Made by a program: the position numbers and the translations under genes. The notes beneath the pieces were generated by a model, which had not been told where the DNA came from, made no database searches, and was given only the letters and a program-made list of their open reading frames with translations. Of a stretch of 60,702 nucleotides of DNA, positions 18,326 through 26,476 are shown piece by piece. Each line of letters begins with the position of its first letter. The stretch's first letter is position 1. Source of the stretch: Clostridia bacterium (GTDB taxonomy: Bacteria; Bacillota; Clostridia; Oscillospirales; Feifaniaceae); assembly GCA_017517965.1 (NCBI GenBank), contig JAFWXR010000008.1, positions 1-60,702 of the forward strand, written 5' to 3'.

Positions 18326-18353
18326 TTGCAATATCATCTGTTTATGATATAAT
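18326..18353 (+). promoter_or_regulatory. Promoter of receptor gene 4 (TATAAT type)
   Basis: TTGCAA (18326-18331), 16 bp spacer, TATAAT (18348-18353). The leader carries AACAGTA (18355-18361) and its reverse complement TACTGTT (18405-18411) just before the ribosome binding site. Confidence 0.75.
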
Positions 18354-18425
18354 TAACAGTAGTTACATAAACAATAGAGTGGAATTTGTGCAAAGTGTAA
18401 CAAATACTGTTTTAAGGAGACAAAT

Positions 18426-20102
18426 ATGAAAAGAGTAATAGCAATTCTTATGGCACTCGTAATGCTGTTTTCAATGACTGCGTGCACCGGCTCTGACGAT
18501 GACGACGGCTCGATGAAGTTATACGAGTATACCACCGGTTATGACGAAACTAAGTACAATGCGCCCGGTACGTTACCTGTGTTCAAGGAGAAGCAGACGA
18601 TTGAAGTTATGCTTCCCGACAGCCAGTACGTTACGGATTGGGATACAAACACACAGACGCTGTTTTATGAACAGGACCTTAATGCAGACCTTGTTTTTGA
18701 CGTTCTGCCTTCATCAGAATACAAAACAAAGATAAACCTTATGGCTGCATCGGGCGGTGAAGAGTATAAAGACGTTATTCTCGGCAGCTTCTCAAATGCA
18801 ATGCTGATTACACTTGCTGACTCTGAGGTTATTGTTCCTATTACGGAATATATGTATAATACGGACGTTGCATATTACAGCAATGAAGCGAAGGAAAGAC
18901 TCGGATGGGATTACTATCCGTTCATAACGATGCCTGACGGTGAAATATACGCTATTCCGAGACTTAATGAGGCTATTTCCAACGTAAGCGATGAAAAAAT
19001 GTGGTTCTACAAGCCCTGGTTTGATAAGGCAGGTATTGAACTTACGGATATTAAGACACCTGAAGATTTCAAAAATGCACTTCTCACCGTTGTGAAGAGT
19101 GACCCCAACGGTAACGGAAAAAATGATGAAATCGGCATAACTTCTTCTGCATCAAGTCACGAATGGCGCAACTACATTATGAACGCGTTTGTATATGCGG
19201 GCGGTCCCAACTTTATGTACGTTGAAGACGGTGAGGTAGGCTTCGCTTACCAGACGGAAGAGTGGAAGGAAGGTCTTACCTTCATAAAGGAACTCTATGA
19301 TCTGGGACTTATCGACCCCCTTGCCTTCTCGCAGGATTCTGCAGGCTTTAAGTCAATGCAGAACTACAATGAAACAATCGTTACGGCATTTGCAGGTCTG
19401 GGTGCAGGCGGTATTGCCGATTCAGACGTAAGACGTGTTGAGTATGAATGCGTTCCGCCTCTCAACAGTAAGTGGAATGACGGTAAACCGCTTTCATCAG
19501 AAACACTTCCCGCTCCCGCACCGAGATTTGTCGTAAGTCTTAACTGTGATGACGTTGAAACGGCATTCCGTTTCGGTGATTATATGGTAAGTGAAAAGAT
19601 GTCAATTCACACACGCTGGGGTGAAAAGGGCGTTGACTGGCTTCTTCCCGATGAAGACGACAAGTCGATGTACGAATCACTCGGCTACGAGCCGTATCTT
19701 ATAGAGGTTACGCCCTTCTCAATAGTACAGAATCAGCACTGGTATCAGACAGGTCCGTACATTCGTCAGAAGGCAATTTCTGCAGGTGTTGTATGGTCGG
19801 GCAACCCGCTTGACTACAACGTAAAGATTGCCGAAGGTCAGCTTCTTTATGAGGGAACAGGTCCTGAAGAAAACATTGTTATTCTTAACTATACCGAAGC
19901 TGAAAATGAAATCACTTCAGAAGGTCTTTCAAATCTCAATACCTACGTAAACGAGATGGCAAGTAAGTTTATAACAGGAACGGAAGATATTGCGACAGGC
20001 TGGGATGCTTTCCAGAACCAGCTCAAGACAATGAATGTTGAGGAAGTTCTTGAATGTGCACAGGCTGCATATGACAGAATGCTTGCGGTTTCCGGAAAAT
20101 AA
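18426..20102 (+). CDS. Extracellular solute-binding lipoprotein 4 (mosaic member of receptor array)
   Basis: 558 residues with signal MKRVIAILMALVMLFSMTAC (lipid Cys20). The N-terminal two thirds pairs with receptor 2 (AYYSNEAKERLG, GGIADSDVRRVEY). Near the C-terminus it switches: QNQHWYQTGPYIRQ matches receptor 1 (35 identical bases, 19735-19769 versus 14164-14198), then SAGVVWSGNPLD matches receptor 3 (35 identical bases, 19779-19813 versus 17860-17894), and the end (NEITSEGLSNLNTYVNEM) again resembles receptor 1. It appears to be a recombinant between array members. The predicted role is carbohydrate binding for the shared permease. Confidence 0.9.
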   Translation: MKRVIAILMALVMLFSMTACTGSDDDDGSMKLYEYTTGYDETKYNAPGTLPVFKEKQTIEVMLPDSQYVTDWDTNTQTLFYEQDLNADLVFDVLPSSEYKTKINLMAASGGEEYKDVILGSFSNAMLITLADSEVIVPITEYMYNTDVAYYSNEAKERLGWDYYPFITMPDGEIYAIPRLNEAISNVSDEKMWFYKPWFDKAGIELTDIKTPEDFKNALLTVVKSDPNGNGKNDEIGITSSASSHEWRNYIMNAFVYAGGPNFMYVEDGEVGFAYQTEEWKEGLTFIKELYDLGLIDPLAFSQDSAGFKSMQNYNETIVTAFAGLGAGGIADSDVRRVEYECVPPLNSKWNDGKPLSSETLPAPAPRFVVSLNCDDVETAFRFGDYMVSEKMSIHTRWGEKGVDWLLPDEDDKSMYESLGYEPYLIEVTPFSIVQNQHWYQTGPYIRQKAISAGVVWSGNPLDYNVKIAEGQLLYEGTGPEENIVILNYTEAENEITSEGLSNLNTYVNEMASKFITGTEDIATGWDAFQNQLKTMNVEEVLECAQAAYDRMLAVSGK

Positions 20103-20110
20103 TTTAAATT

Positions 20111-20137
20111 GGGTGCCGTCAGCGGCACCCGATTTCT
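20111..20137 (+). terminator. Terminator of receptor gene 4
   Basis: GGGTGCCG-TCAG-CGGCACCC stem; the T tract is imperfect (GATTTCTTTT), so some read-through is possible. Confidence 0.75.
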
Positions 20138-20224
20138 TTTGTGGGTTTAATTTGCAAAAACTTACTATTTTTGCACATTATTACTGAATACATCTTAAAC
20201 TCAAACATATTACACGGAAAATGC

Positions 20225-20252
20225 TTGAAAATATAAATGTTTTTGTTAAAAT
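20225..20252 (+). promoter_or_regulatory. Promoter of receptor gene 5
   Basis: TTGAAA (20225-20230), 16 bp spacer, TAAAAT (20247-20252). Confidence 0.7.
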
Positions 20253-20259
20253 GTAATAA

Positions 20260-20275
20260 GAAAGATGAAACTTTC
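20260..20275 (+). promoter_or_regulatory. 5'-end leader hairpin, receptor 5
   Basis: GAAAG-ATGAAA-CTTTC eight bases after the -10. Confidence 0.6.
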
Positions 20276-20299
20276 AAATTAAAATCAAGGAGAAAAAAT

Positions 20300-21967
20300 A
20301 TGAAAAGAGTATTGGCAATTCTTATGGCACTCGTAATGCTGTTTTCAATGGTTGCATGTACCGGCTCAGGTGATGACGGTGCTGTAGAAAAGAAGACGTA
20401 TGAATTTACGACGGGCTATGACGAGACAAAGTACAACGAACCCGGCACGTTCCCGATATTCAAGGAGAAGCAGACTATTTCAGTTATGCTCCCTGACAAC
20501 GAGTACGTTGAAGACTGGGATACCAACACACAGACACTTATGTATGAAGAACAGCTTAATGCAGACCTCGTTCTGACAGTTATGCCTTCAGGTGAGTATA
20601 AAACGAAGATCAACCTTATGGCTGCTTCGGGCGGTGAAGAGTATACGGACGTTATTCTCGGTAGTTTTGCAAGTGCAATGGTTATACAGCTTGCCGATTC
20701 CGAAATGCTTACACCTATAACGGAGTATATGTATAATACGGACATTACGTACTATACTCAGGATGCTCTCGACAGAATGGGATTTGACTTCTATCCGCTT
20801 ATCACAATGCCTGACGGTGAGATATACGCTGTCCCCAGTGTAAGTGATTCTGTTTCAAACTGTAACAATGCAAAGATGTGGGTTTACAAGCCCTGGTTTG
20901 ACGCTGCAGGCGTTGATATTAAAGACATTCATACAACTGAAGATTTCAAGAATGCATTCCTTACAGTTGTGAAGAATGACCCCAACGGCAACGGTAAGAA
21001 TGATGAAGTGGGTGTTACAAGCTATGCAACTTCGGTTAAATGGTTTGAGTACCTTATGAACGCATTCATATATGCAGGCGGCGACGACTATATGTACGTT
21101 AAAGACGGCACACTCGGTCTCGCTTATCAGAGAGAGGAATGGAAAGAAGGCCTTAAGTTCATGAAGGAACTTTATGACCTCGGTCTTATCGATCCCCTTG
21201 CATTCTCACAGGACAGCGCAAGCTACAAGTCGATGCTCAACTACAGCGATACGATAGTAACTGCATTCTCTTCACTGGGTGCAGACTATATCGGTGAGGA
21301 TGATGTAAGACGTGTGCAGTACGAGTGTATAGCACCGCTCAACAGTGGCTGGAATGACGGCAAACCGCTTTCATCATACAACCTTCCTTCTGCAACGGCA
21401 GCATTCCTTGTAAGCTGTAACGTGACAGATGCTGAAAATGCAGTTCGTTTCGGCGACCTTATGATGAAAAAGGAAAACTCCATTCATAAGCGTTGGGGCG
21501 AAAAGGGTGTTGACTGGCTCGAAGCCGGTGAAAACGATAAGTCGATGTATGAAGCACTTGGCTATCCTGCAACACTTATAGAAGTTCTGCCCTGGTCTAC
21601 GGTACAGAACAAGCACTGGCACGGCACCGCTGCCGGCGCAAATGCAAAGGAAATTTCTGCAGGTGTAGTATGGTCGGGTAACCCGCTTGATCATAACATA
21701 AAGATTGCTGAAGGTCAGATTCTCTATGAAAACACAGCTCCCGCAGAGGATTTCCAGGATCTTATTTACACTCTTGAAGAGAATGAAATCGTAGCTGAAG
21801 CTACGGCAAATCTCAAGACCTACGTAAATGAAATGACGGCTAAATTCATAACCGGAACTATCGATATTGACGAGGGATGGGAAGCATTCCAGAATCAGAC
21901 GAAGGCTATGAATTCAGAAGAAGTTCTTAAGCTTGCGCAGACTGCATTTGACAGAATGTACAAGTAA
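20300..21967 (+). CDS. Extracellular solute-binding lipoprotein 5 (receptor array)
   Basis: 555 residues from the ATG at 20300, eight bases after AAGGAG; an upstream in-frame extension to 20237 would cover the promoter and is rejected. Signal MKRVLAILMALVMLFSMVAC (lipid Cys20). It is closest to receptor 3 throughout (SNCNNAKMWVYKPWFDAAGVD, SSYNLPSATAAFLVSCN, GVVWSGNPLDHNIKIAE, ENTAPAEDFQDLIYTLEE). Receptors 4 and 5 therefore repeat the order of receptors 2 and 3, pointing to duplication of a two-gene block. It has its own promoter, 5' hairpin and terminator. Confidence 0.9.
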   Translation: MKRVLAILMALVMLFSMVACTGSGDDGAVEKKTYEFTTGYDETKYNEPGTFPIFKEKQTISVMLPDNEYVEDWDTNTQTLMYEEQLNADLVLTVMPSGEYKTKINLMAASGGEEYTDVILGSFASAMVIQLADSEMLTPITEYMYNTDITYYTQDALDRMGFDFYPLITMPDGEIYAVPSVSDSVSNCNNAKMWVYKPWFDAAGVDIKDIHTTEDFKNAFLTVVKNDPNGNGKNDEVGVTSYATSVKWFEYLMNAFIYAGGDDYMYVKDGTLGLAYQREEWKEGLKFMKELYDLGLIDPLAFSQDSASYKSMLNYSDTIVTAFSSLGADYIGEDDVRRVQYECIAPLNSGWNDGKPLSSYNLPSATAAFLVSCNVTDAENAVRFGDLMMKKENSIHKRWGEKGVDWLEAGENDKSMYEALGYPATLIEVLPWSTVQNKHWHGTAAGANAKEISAGVVWSGNPLDHNIKIAEGQILYENTAPAEDFQDLIYTLEENEIVAEATANLKTYVNEMTAKFITGTIDIDEGWEAFQNQTKAMNSEEVLKLAQTAFDRMYK

Positions 21968-21979
21968 TTTGCAAATTAA

Positions 21980-22011
21980 AACCGCAACACTTCAGGGTGT
22001 TGCGGTTTTTG
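21980..22011 (+). terminator. Terminator of receptor gene 5
   Basis: AACCGCAACAC/GTGTTGCGGTT stem followed by T. Confidence 0.9.
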
Positions 22012-22039
22012 TTTTATCGTCAACAAAAACAGAACCCTA

Positions 22040-22067
22040 TTGAAATTGTAGTTTTTTTTGATAAAAT
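22040..22067 (+). promoter_or_regulatory. Promoter of receptor gene 6
   Basis: TTGAAA (22040-22045), 16 bp spacer containing T8, TAAAAT (22062-22067). Confidence 0.7.
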
Positions 22068-22074
22068 ATAATAA

Positions 22075-22089
22075 GAAAGATACACTTTC
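22075..22089 (+). promoter_or_regulatory. 5'-end leader hairpin, receptor 6
   Basis: GAAAG-ATACA-CTTTC eight bases after the -10. Confidence 0.6.
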
Positions 22090-22113
22090 AAATCAAAATT
22101 AAGGAGAAAAAAT

Positions 22114-23769
22114 ATGAAAAGAGTACTCACAATTCTCATGGCACTCGTAATGCTGTTTTCAATGGCTGCTTGTACCGGTTCAGGTAACGGCGGCGGCGAA
22201 AAGAAGGCGTATGAGTTTACGACGGGCTATGACGAAGCAAAGTACAACACACCCGGCACGTTCCCGATATTTAAGGAGAAGCAGACAATTTCCGTAATGC
22301 TTCCCGACAATCAGTACGTAGAAGACTGGGATACCAATAAGCAGACACTTATGCTCGAAGAGGATCTCAATGCAGATCTCGTGCTTGAAGTTCTTCCTTC
22401 AGGCGAGTACAACACCAAGATAAATCTTATGGCTGCATCGGGCGGTGAAGAATTTAAGGACGTTGTAATCGGCAACTTCTCTGACGGTATGATACTTAAC
22501 CTTGCTGATTCAGAGGTTGTAGTACCTATTACAGAGTATTTCTACAACAAGGATATTGCGTATTACAGCATTGAAGCGATTGACAGAATCGGTTGGGATT
22601 ACTATCCCTACATAACGATGCCTGACGGCGAAATCTATGCGTTCCCCAGAGTAAACGATTCTATTACAAACCCCTATGCAGACAGAATGTTCGTTTACAC
22701 ACCCTGGTTTGACGCTGCAGGAATCGACTTTACGGAGATTCACACAACAGAAGATTTCAAAAATGCATTCAATACGATTGTTAAGAGCGACCCCAACGGC
22801 AACGGCAAGGCTGACGAAGTCGGTCTTACAAGCTACGGCAGCTCAAGAAGCTGGTTCAAGTATCTTATGAATCCGTTCGTTTATGCAGGCGAAGATAACT
22901 ATATGTATGTTCGTGACGGTGAGGTTGGCTTTGCTTATCAGACAGATGAGTGGAGAGAAGGTCTTGAATGGATTAAGGACCTCTATGACAACGGTCTTAT
23001 CGACCCCCTTACTTTCTCACAGGACAGCACGAGCTATAAGTCAATGCTCAACTACAATGAAACTATTGCTACCGCTTTTGTAACGATGGGTACCGGCTAT
23101 ATCAAGGAAGGCGACCCCAGACGTTATGAATACAAGGCGCTCAACCCGCTCAACAGTAAGTGGAACGACGGTAAGCCTCTTGCAACGGAAGAACTTACTG
23201 CTCCCGTTCCGAGAATGTTTATAAGCTGCAATGCCACAGACGTTGAATCTGCATTCAGCTTTGGCGACTACCTTGTAAGCGAAAAGGTTTCTATATGGAC
23301 TCGTTGGGGTGAAGAAGGTGTTGACTGGATTGCTCCCGAAAACGAGATGTCTGCACTTGAAGGTTATCCGGTAATTCTTAAAGAAACGGAAAATGCTGTT
23401 AAGTGGTCAGCACCGCAGAACGTTCACTGGGAACAGACAGGTCCGTTCATCCGTCAGGTAGGATTATCTGCAGGTTCATTCGTTAAGGAAGAAGAGGCGG
23501 ATCAGTTACGTCGCTATCTCGGCACAGGCCCCGAAGAGAATATCGTTAAGCTTATCTATACGGAAGATGAAAACGAAATCACGACGGAAGGTCTTGCAAA
23601 TCTTGAAGCTTATGTTGACGAAATGTCGGCTAAGTTTATAACAGGCATCGAAACTCTTGACGATGCAGGCTGGGAAAAGTTCCAGAATCAGCTTGAAGTT
23701 ATGAATGCATCAGGCGTTCTTGAATGTGCACAGGCTGCATATGACAGAATGATGGCAGTTGCAGGCTAA
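22114..23769 (+). CDS. Extracellular solute-binding lipoprotein 6 (receptor array)
   Basis: 551 residues with signal MKRVLTILMALVMLFSMAAC (lipid Cys20). It most resembles receptor 1: TNPYADRMFVYTPWFDAAGID, SYGSSRSWFKYLMNP, IATAFVTMGTGYIKEGDPRR, QTGPFIRQVGLSAG, and no VWSGNPLD segment. The central region near residues 400-430 diverges most from its paralogs (ENEMSALEGYPVILKE). It is the last receptor before the permease genes, from which a terminator and a new promoter separate it. Its role is inferred from the family and context as a carbohydrate receptor. Confidence 0.9.
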   Translation: MKRVLTILMALVMLFSMAACTGSGNGGGEKKAYEFTTGYDEAKYNTPGTFPIFKEKQTISVMLPDNQYVEDWDTNKQTLMLEEDLNADLVLEVLPSGEYNTKINLMAASGGEEFKDVVIGNFSDGMILNLADSEVVVPITEYFYNKDIAYYSIEAIDRIGWDYYPYITMPDGEIYAFPRVNDSITNPYADRMFVYTPWFDAAGIDFTEIHTTEDFKNAFNTIVKSDPNGNGKADEVGLTSYGSSRSWFKYLMNPFVYAGEDNYMYVRDGEVGFAYQTDEWREGLEWIKDLYDNGLIDPLTFSQDSTSYKSMLNYNETIATAFVTMGTGYIKEGDPRRYEYKALNPLNSKWNDGKPLATEELTAPVPRMFISCNATDVESAFSFGDYLVSEKVSIWTRWGEEGVDWIAPENEMSALEGYPVILKETENAVKWSAPQNVHWEQTGPFIRQVGLSAGSFVKEEEADQLRRYLGTGPEENIVKLIYTEDENEITTEGLANLEAYVDEMSAKFITGIETLDDAGWEKFQNQLEVMNASGVLECAQAAYDRMMAVAG

Positions 23770-23783
23770 TCAACCAAATATTA

Positions 23784-23812
23784 AAAATCGGGTCGTATGG
23801 CCCGATTTTTTT
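23784..23812 (+). terminator. Terminator of receptor gene 6
   Basis: ATCGGG/CCCGAT stem with a short loop and a T7 tail. Confidence 0.88.
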
Positions 23813-23905
23813 GTTTTCCTAAATAAAATGTGAACGGTTTGTTAACAATGTGGCATAATGCACAAAAAAAATAGTGCTTTTAATGTATAAATTTGATAAA
23901 AACAC

Positions 23906-23934
23906 TTGCTTTTTTCACAAAAGTTTGAGAAAAT
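23906..23934 (+). promoter_or_regulatory. Promoter of the permease operon
   Basis: AACAC then TTGCTT (23906-23911), 17 bp spacer, GAAAAT (23929-23934). The AACACTTG block matches receptor promoters 1 and 3, but the -10 is weaker. Confidence 0.5.
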
Positions 23935-23955
23935 ATATGTACAGTTATTACAATA

Positions 23956-23971
23956 GGGAGGATGAACTCCT
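23956..23971 (+). promoter_or_regulatory. Leader hairpin of the permease operon (covarying form)
   Basis: GGGAG-GATGAA-CTCCT: same stem length, six-base loop and distance to the ribosome binding site as the GAAAG/CTTTC leaders, with different paired bases. Confidence 0.5.
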
Positions 23972-23996
23972 AATTTAATCCAAAGGGGGAAATGTA

Positions 23997-25226
23997 ATGG
24001 GCAACAAAACTGCTGTAGTAGACAGTCTGCAGGCAGAAAAGGATGCTATCAAAGCAGCTAAAAAAGCTAAAAAGATAGAAAAGAACCGTCCTAAAGCTGA
24101 AAAAATACAGGCCCAGATTGATGCTCAGATTGCGGCACTCGAAGCAAAGAGAGATGCTAAGATTGCTGAAATTGAAGCACAGCTTGAAACTGCGGAAGGC
24201 AAAAAGCGCAGAAGTCTTTTCAACAAGATTGAAATTCTTAAGAGAGACTGCAAATTAGCCTGCAACAAAATCCGCGAAACAAAAGGTGTCAAGGTTGACA
24301 GACTTCTCGGAAAGAAGAGTCTTGCAAAAGACCTTAAGAGACACTGGCAGTTGTATCTGTTCCTTATTTTACCGGTAGTATGGGTAATCATATTTAAGTA
24401 CGTTCCGATGCCCGGTATCATCATCGCATTTGAAAAGTATAAGTTTAAAGACGGTATCTTCGGTAGTAGGTGGATAGGCTTTGATAACTTTATCAGATTC
24501 TTTAACGACTATCAGTTTACCCGTGTTATCAAGAATACACTTGTTCTTTCAATGTACAGCTTGTTTGCGGGATTCCCGATTCCGGTTATCTTCGCTCTCA
24601 TTCTTAACTCTCTCAGAGCTGAAAAGTTCAAGAAGGTAACTACGACCATTACATATATGCCGCACTTTATCTCCACGGTCATTCTTGTAGGTATGCTTAT
24701 GCAGATCCTCAACGTACGTGTAGGTCTTTACGGTACTATATACACGTTCTTCACAGGCACTTATGCCCAGGACCCGCTGTCAAACGTTAAGGCGTTCAAG
24801 CATCTGTACGTGTGGAGTGGTGTATGGCAGACATTCGGTTGGAACTCTATCATCTACACAGCGGCACTTTCCGCAGTTAGCCCTGACCTTCATGAAGCGG
24901 CTGAAATCGACGGTGCTACAAGATGGCAGAGAGTTTTACATATCGACCTTCCGACGATTATGCCTACGATCACAATTATGCTTATCTTGCGAATGGGCAA
25001 GGTAATGTCACTTGGTTACGAAAAGGTTTATCTTATGCAGAACAACCTTAACCTTGAAGCATCCGAAGTTATTTCGACACTCGTTTATAAAGTCGGTCTT
25101 GCGAGTCAGACACCTAACTACTCGTATTCAACATCAATCAGTTTGTTTAACTCTATAATCAACCTTATTCTTATCAACTCTGTAAACTGGATTGCACGTA
25201 AGGTTGGCGACACAAGTCTTTGGTAA
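23997..25226 (+). CDS. Carbohydrate ABC permease, LplB-like, with N-terminal coiled coil
   Basis: 409 residues. The core from about residue 117 is a six-segment MalF/LplB-type permease with the EAA loop EAAEIDGATRWQRV that contacts the ATPase. Residues 1-115 are an added cytoplasmic segment rich in K, A, E and I with heptad-like spacing (AKKAKKIEKN, AEKIQAQIDAQIAALEAK), predicted coiled coil; family members of about 300 residues lack it. The partner gene starts 15 bases downstream and carries a similar extension. It is the likely channel subunit serving the six upstream receptors; no ATP-binding gene is nearby, so a shared multi-sugar ATPase elsewhere is inferred. Confidence 0.9.
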   Translation: MGNKTAVVDSLQAEKDAIKAAKKAKKIEKNRPKAEKIQAQIDAQIAALEAKRDAKIAEIEAQLETAEGKKRRSLFNKIEILKRDCKLACNKIRETKGVKVDRLLGKKSLAKDLKRHWQLYLFLILPVVWVIIFKYVPMPGIIIAFEKYKFKDGIFGSRWIGFDNFIRFFNDYQFTRVIKNTLVLSMYSLFAGFPIPVIFALILNSLRAEKFKKVTTTITYMPHFISTVILVGMLMQILNVRVGLYGTIYTFFTGTYAQDPLSNVKAFKHLYVWSGVWQTFGWNSIIYTAALSAVSPDLHEAAEIDGATRWQRVLHIDLPTIMPTITIMLILRMGKVMSLGYEKVYLMQNNLNLEASEVISTLVYKVGLASQTPNYSYSTSISLFNSIINLILINSVNWIARKVGDTSLW

Positions 25227-25241
25227 TAGGAGGGATAGTAA

Positions 25242-26402
25242 ATGGCTAAAACGAAAGAAGCTACGCAGCAGGTCAATCTTGAAAAAGAAGCTGCTAAAAA
25301 GGCTGCACAGGAAGCTAAGCGTCAAAAGAAACTTGCTGTCCTTCAGAAGCATGTCGACGTAATCGAACAGAAGCATGCTGCCAAAGTTGCAAAGCTCGAG
25401 GCTAAAAAAGCAGGTCTTGACGAAATTGCAGCTTCGGATATCGATCACAAGATCGGTGCACTCGAAAGAAAAAGACTTGCAGATATCAACGCTGCATACG
25501 AAAAGTACGGTCCCAAGAAGAAGGTTAAACTGCCTCTTGCAGACAAGATTTACTATACGGCAATCTATATAATTCTTGCAATTCTCCTTCTTGTTATTCT
25601 CTATCCCGTTATTTACATCGTATCTTCATCATTCTCGTCACCCCTTTCAGTTGCAACAGGTAAGGTCGTTCTCTGGCCGGTAGATCTGAGTGTTAAGGGT
25701 TACGTAGAGGTGTTTAAGAATCCTGACGTGTGGTTAGGTTACAGAAATACCATTCTCTACACAGTAGGTGGTACGATTGTTAATATCGTTATGACACTTA
25801 TGTGTGCATATCCTCTTGCAAGAAAGAGTATGCCTTTCAAGGGTGCGTTTACATTCCTCTTCACATTCACAATGCTTTTCGGCGGCGGTATGATTCCTAC
25901 GTACATCGTTATGAAGCATCTCGGAATGATAAACAATCCTCTTATAATGATTCTTCCCGGTGCGATAGGTGTACACAACCTTATCATTTCAAGAACTTAT
26001 ATGCAGTCGAGTATCCCCGGTGACCTGCTTGAAGCGGCACAGATTGACGGATGTTCTGACATAAAGTATTTCTTCTCATGTGTTCTTCCGCTTGCTACGT
26101 CAAATATTGCGGTTATCACGCTTTACTATGCGGTTGGTCACTGGAATGCATACTTCACCGCTTTCATTTACCTGACTTCAAGAGAATACTTCCCGTTACA
26201 GGTGTTCCTGCGTGAAGTTCTTCTTCTCTCACAGGTTGACCTTGAACAGTCTATGGAAGAAGGTTCAACTCAGGTTTACGGCTTGTCAGACGTACTTAAG
26301 TATGCCTTGATAGTAGTTGCAACAGCACCTATACTTGCACTTTACCCGTTTGTACAGAAGTTCTTTGTCAAAGGCGTAATGGTAGGTTCACTTAAAGGTT
26401 AA
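25242..26402 (+). CDS. Carbohydrate ABC permease, LplC-like, with N-terminal coiled coil
   Basis: 386 residues. The core from about residue 104 is a MalG/LplC-type permease with six hydrophobic segments and EAA loop EAAQIDGCSDIKYF. The first 95 residues are a second, different K/A/E-rich coiled coil (AAKKAAQEAKRQKKLAVLQK, AALERKRLADINAAYEKYG-like). GGAGGG precedes the ATG by seven bases. It forms the heterodimeric channel with the preceding subunit. Ends with the usual LplC tail (FVKGVMVGSLKG). The coil pair may hold the two subunits, or the ATPase, together; this is inference. Confidence 0.9.
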   Translation: MAKTKEATQQVNLEKEAAKKAAQEAKRQKKLAVLQKHVDVIEQKHAAKVAKLEAKKAGLDEIAASDIDHKIGALERKRLADINAAYEKYGPKKKVKLPLADKIYYTAIYIILAILLLVILYPVIYIVSSSFSSPLSVATGKVVLWPVDLSVKGYVEVFKNPDVWLGYRNTILYTVGGTIVNIVMTLMCAYPLARKSMPFKGAFTFLFTFTMLFGGGMIPTYIVMKHLGMINNPLIMILPGAIGVHNLIISRTYMQSSIPGDLLEAAQIDGCSDIKYFFSCVLPLATSNIAVITLYYAVGHWNAYFTAFIYLTSREYFPLQVFLREVLLLSQVDLEQSMEEGSTQVYGLSDVLKYALIVVATAPILALYPFVQKFFVKGVMVGSLKG

Positions 26403-26415
26403 AATTGTAATTCGG

Positions 26416-26448
26416 GTTGAGGGCATATTTTATGCCCTCAACTTTTTT
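26416..26448 (+). terminator. Terminator after the permease pair
   Basis: GTTGAGGGCAT/ATGCCCTCAAC stem with T6. No clear promoter lies between it and the next ATG at 26477, so the ROK gene probably depends on read-through. Confidence 0.88.
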
Positions 26449-26476
26449 ATCCATATGTTTAGGGAGGACAAATTTT

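Noticed and set aside
12858-23769. The six receptors as one polycistronic unit
   Set aside because: Each is followed by a rho-independent terminator and preceded by a separate promoter; read-through is likely only after gene 4.
26403-26476. Promoter before the ROK gene
   Set aside because: No pair of hexamers with acceptable spacing lies between the terminator and the start codon.
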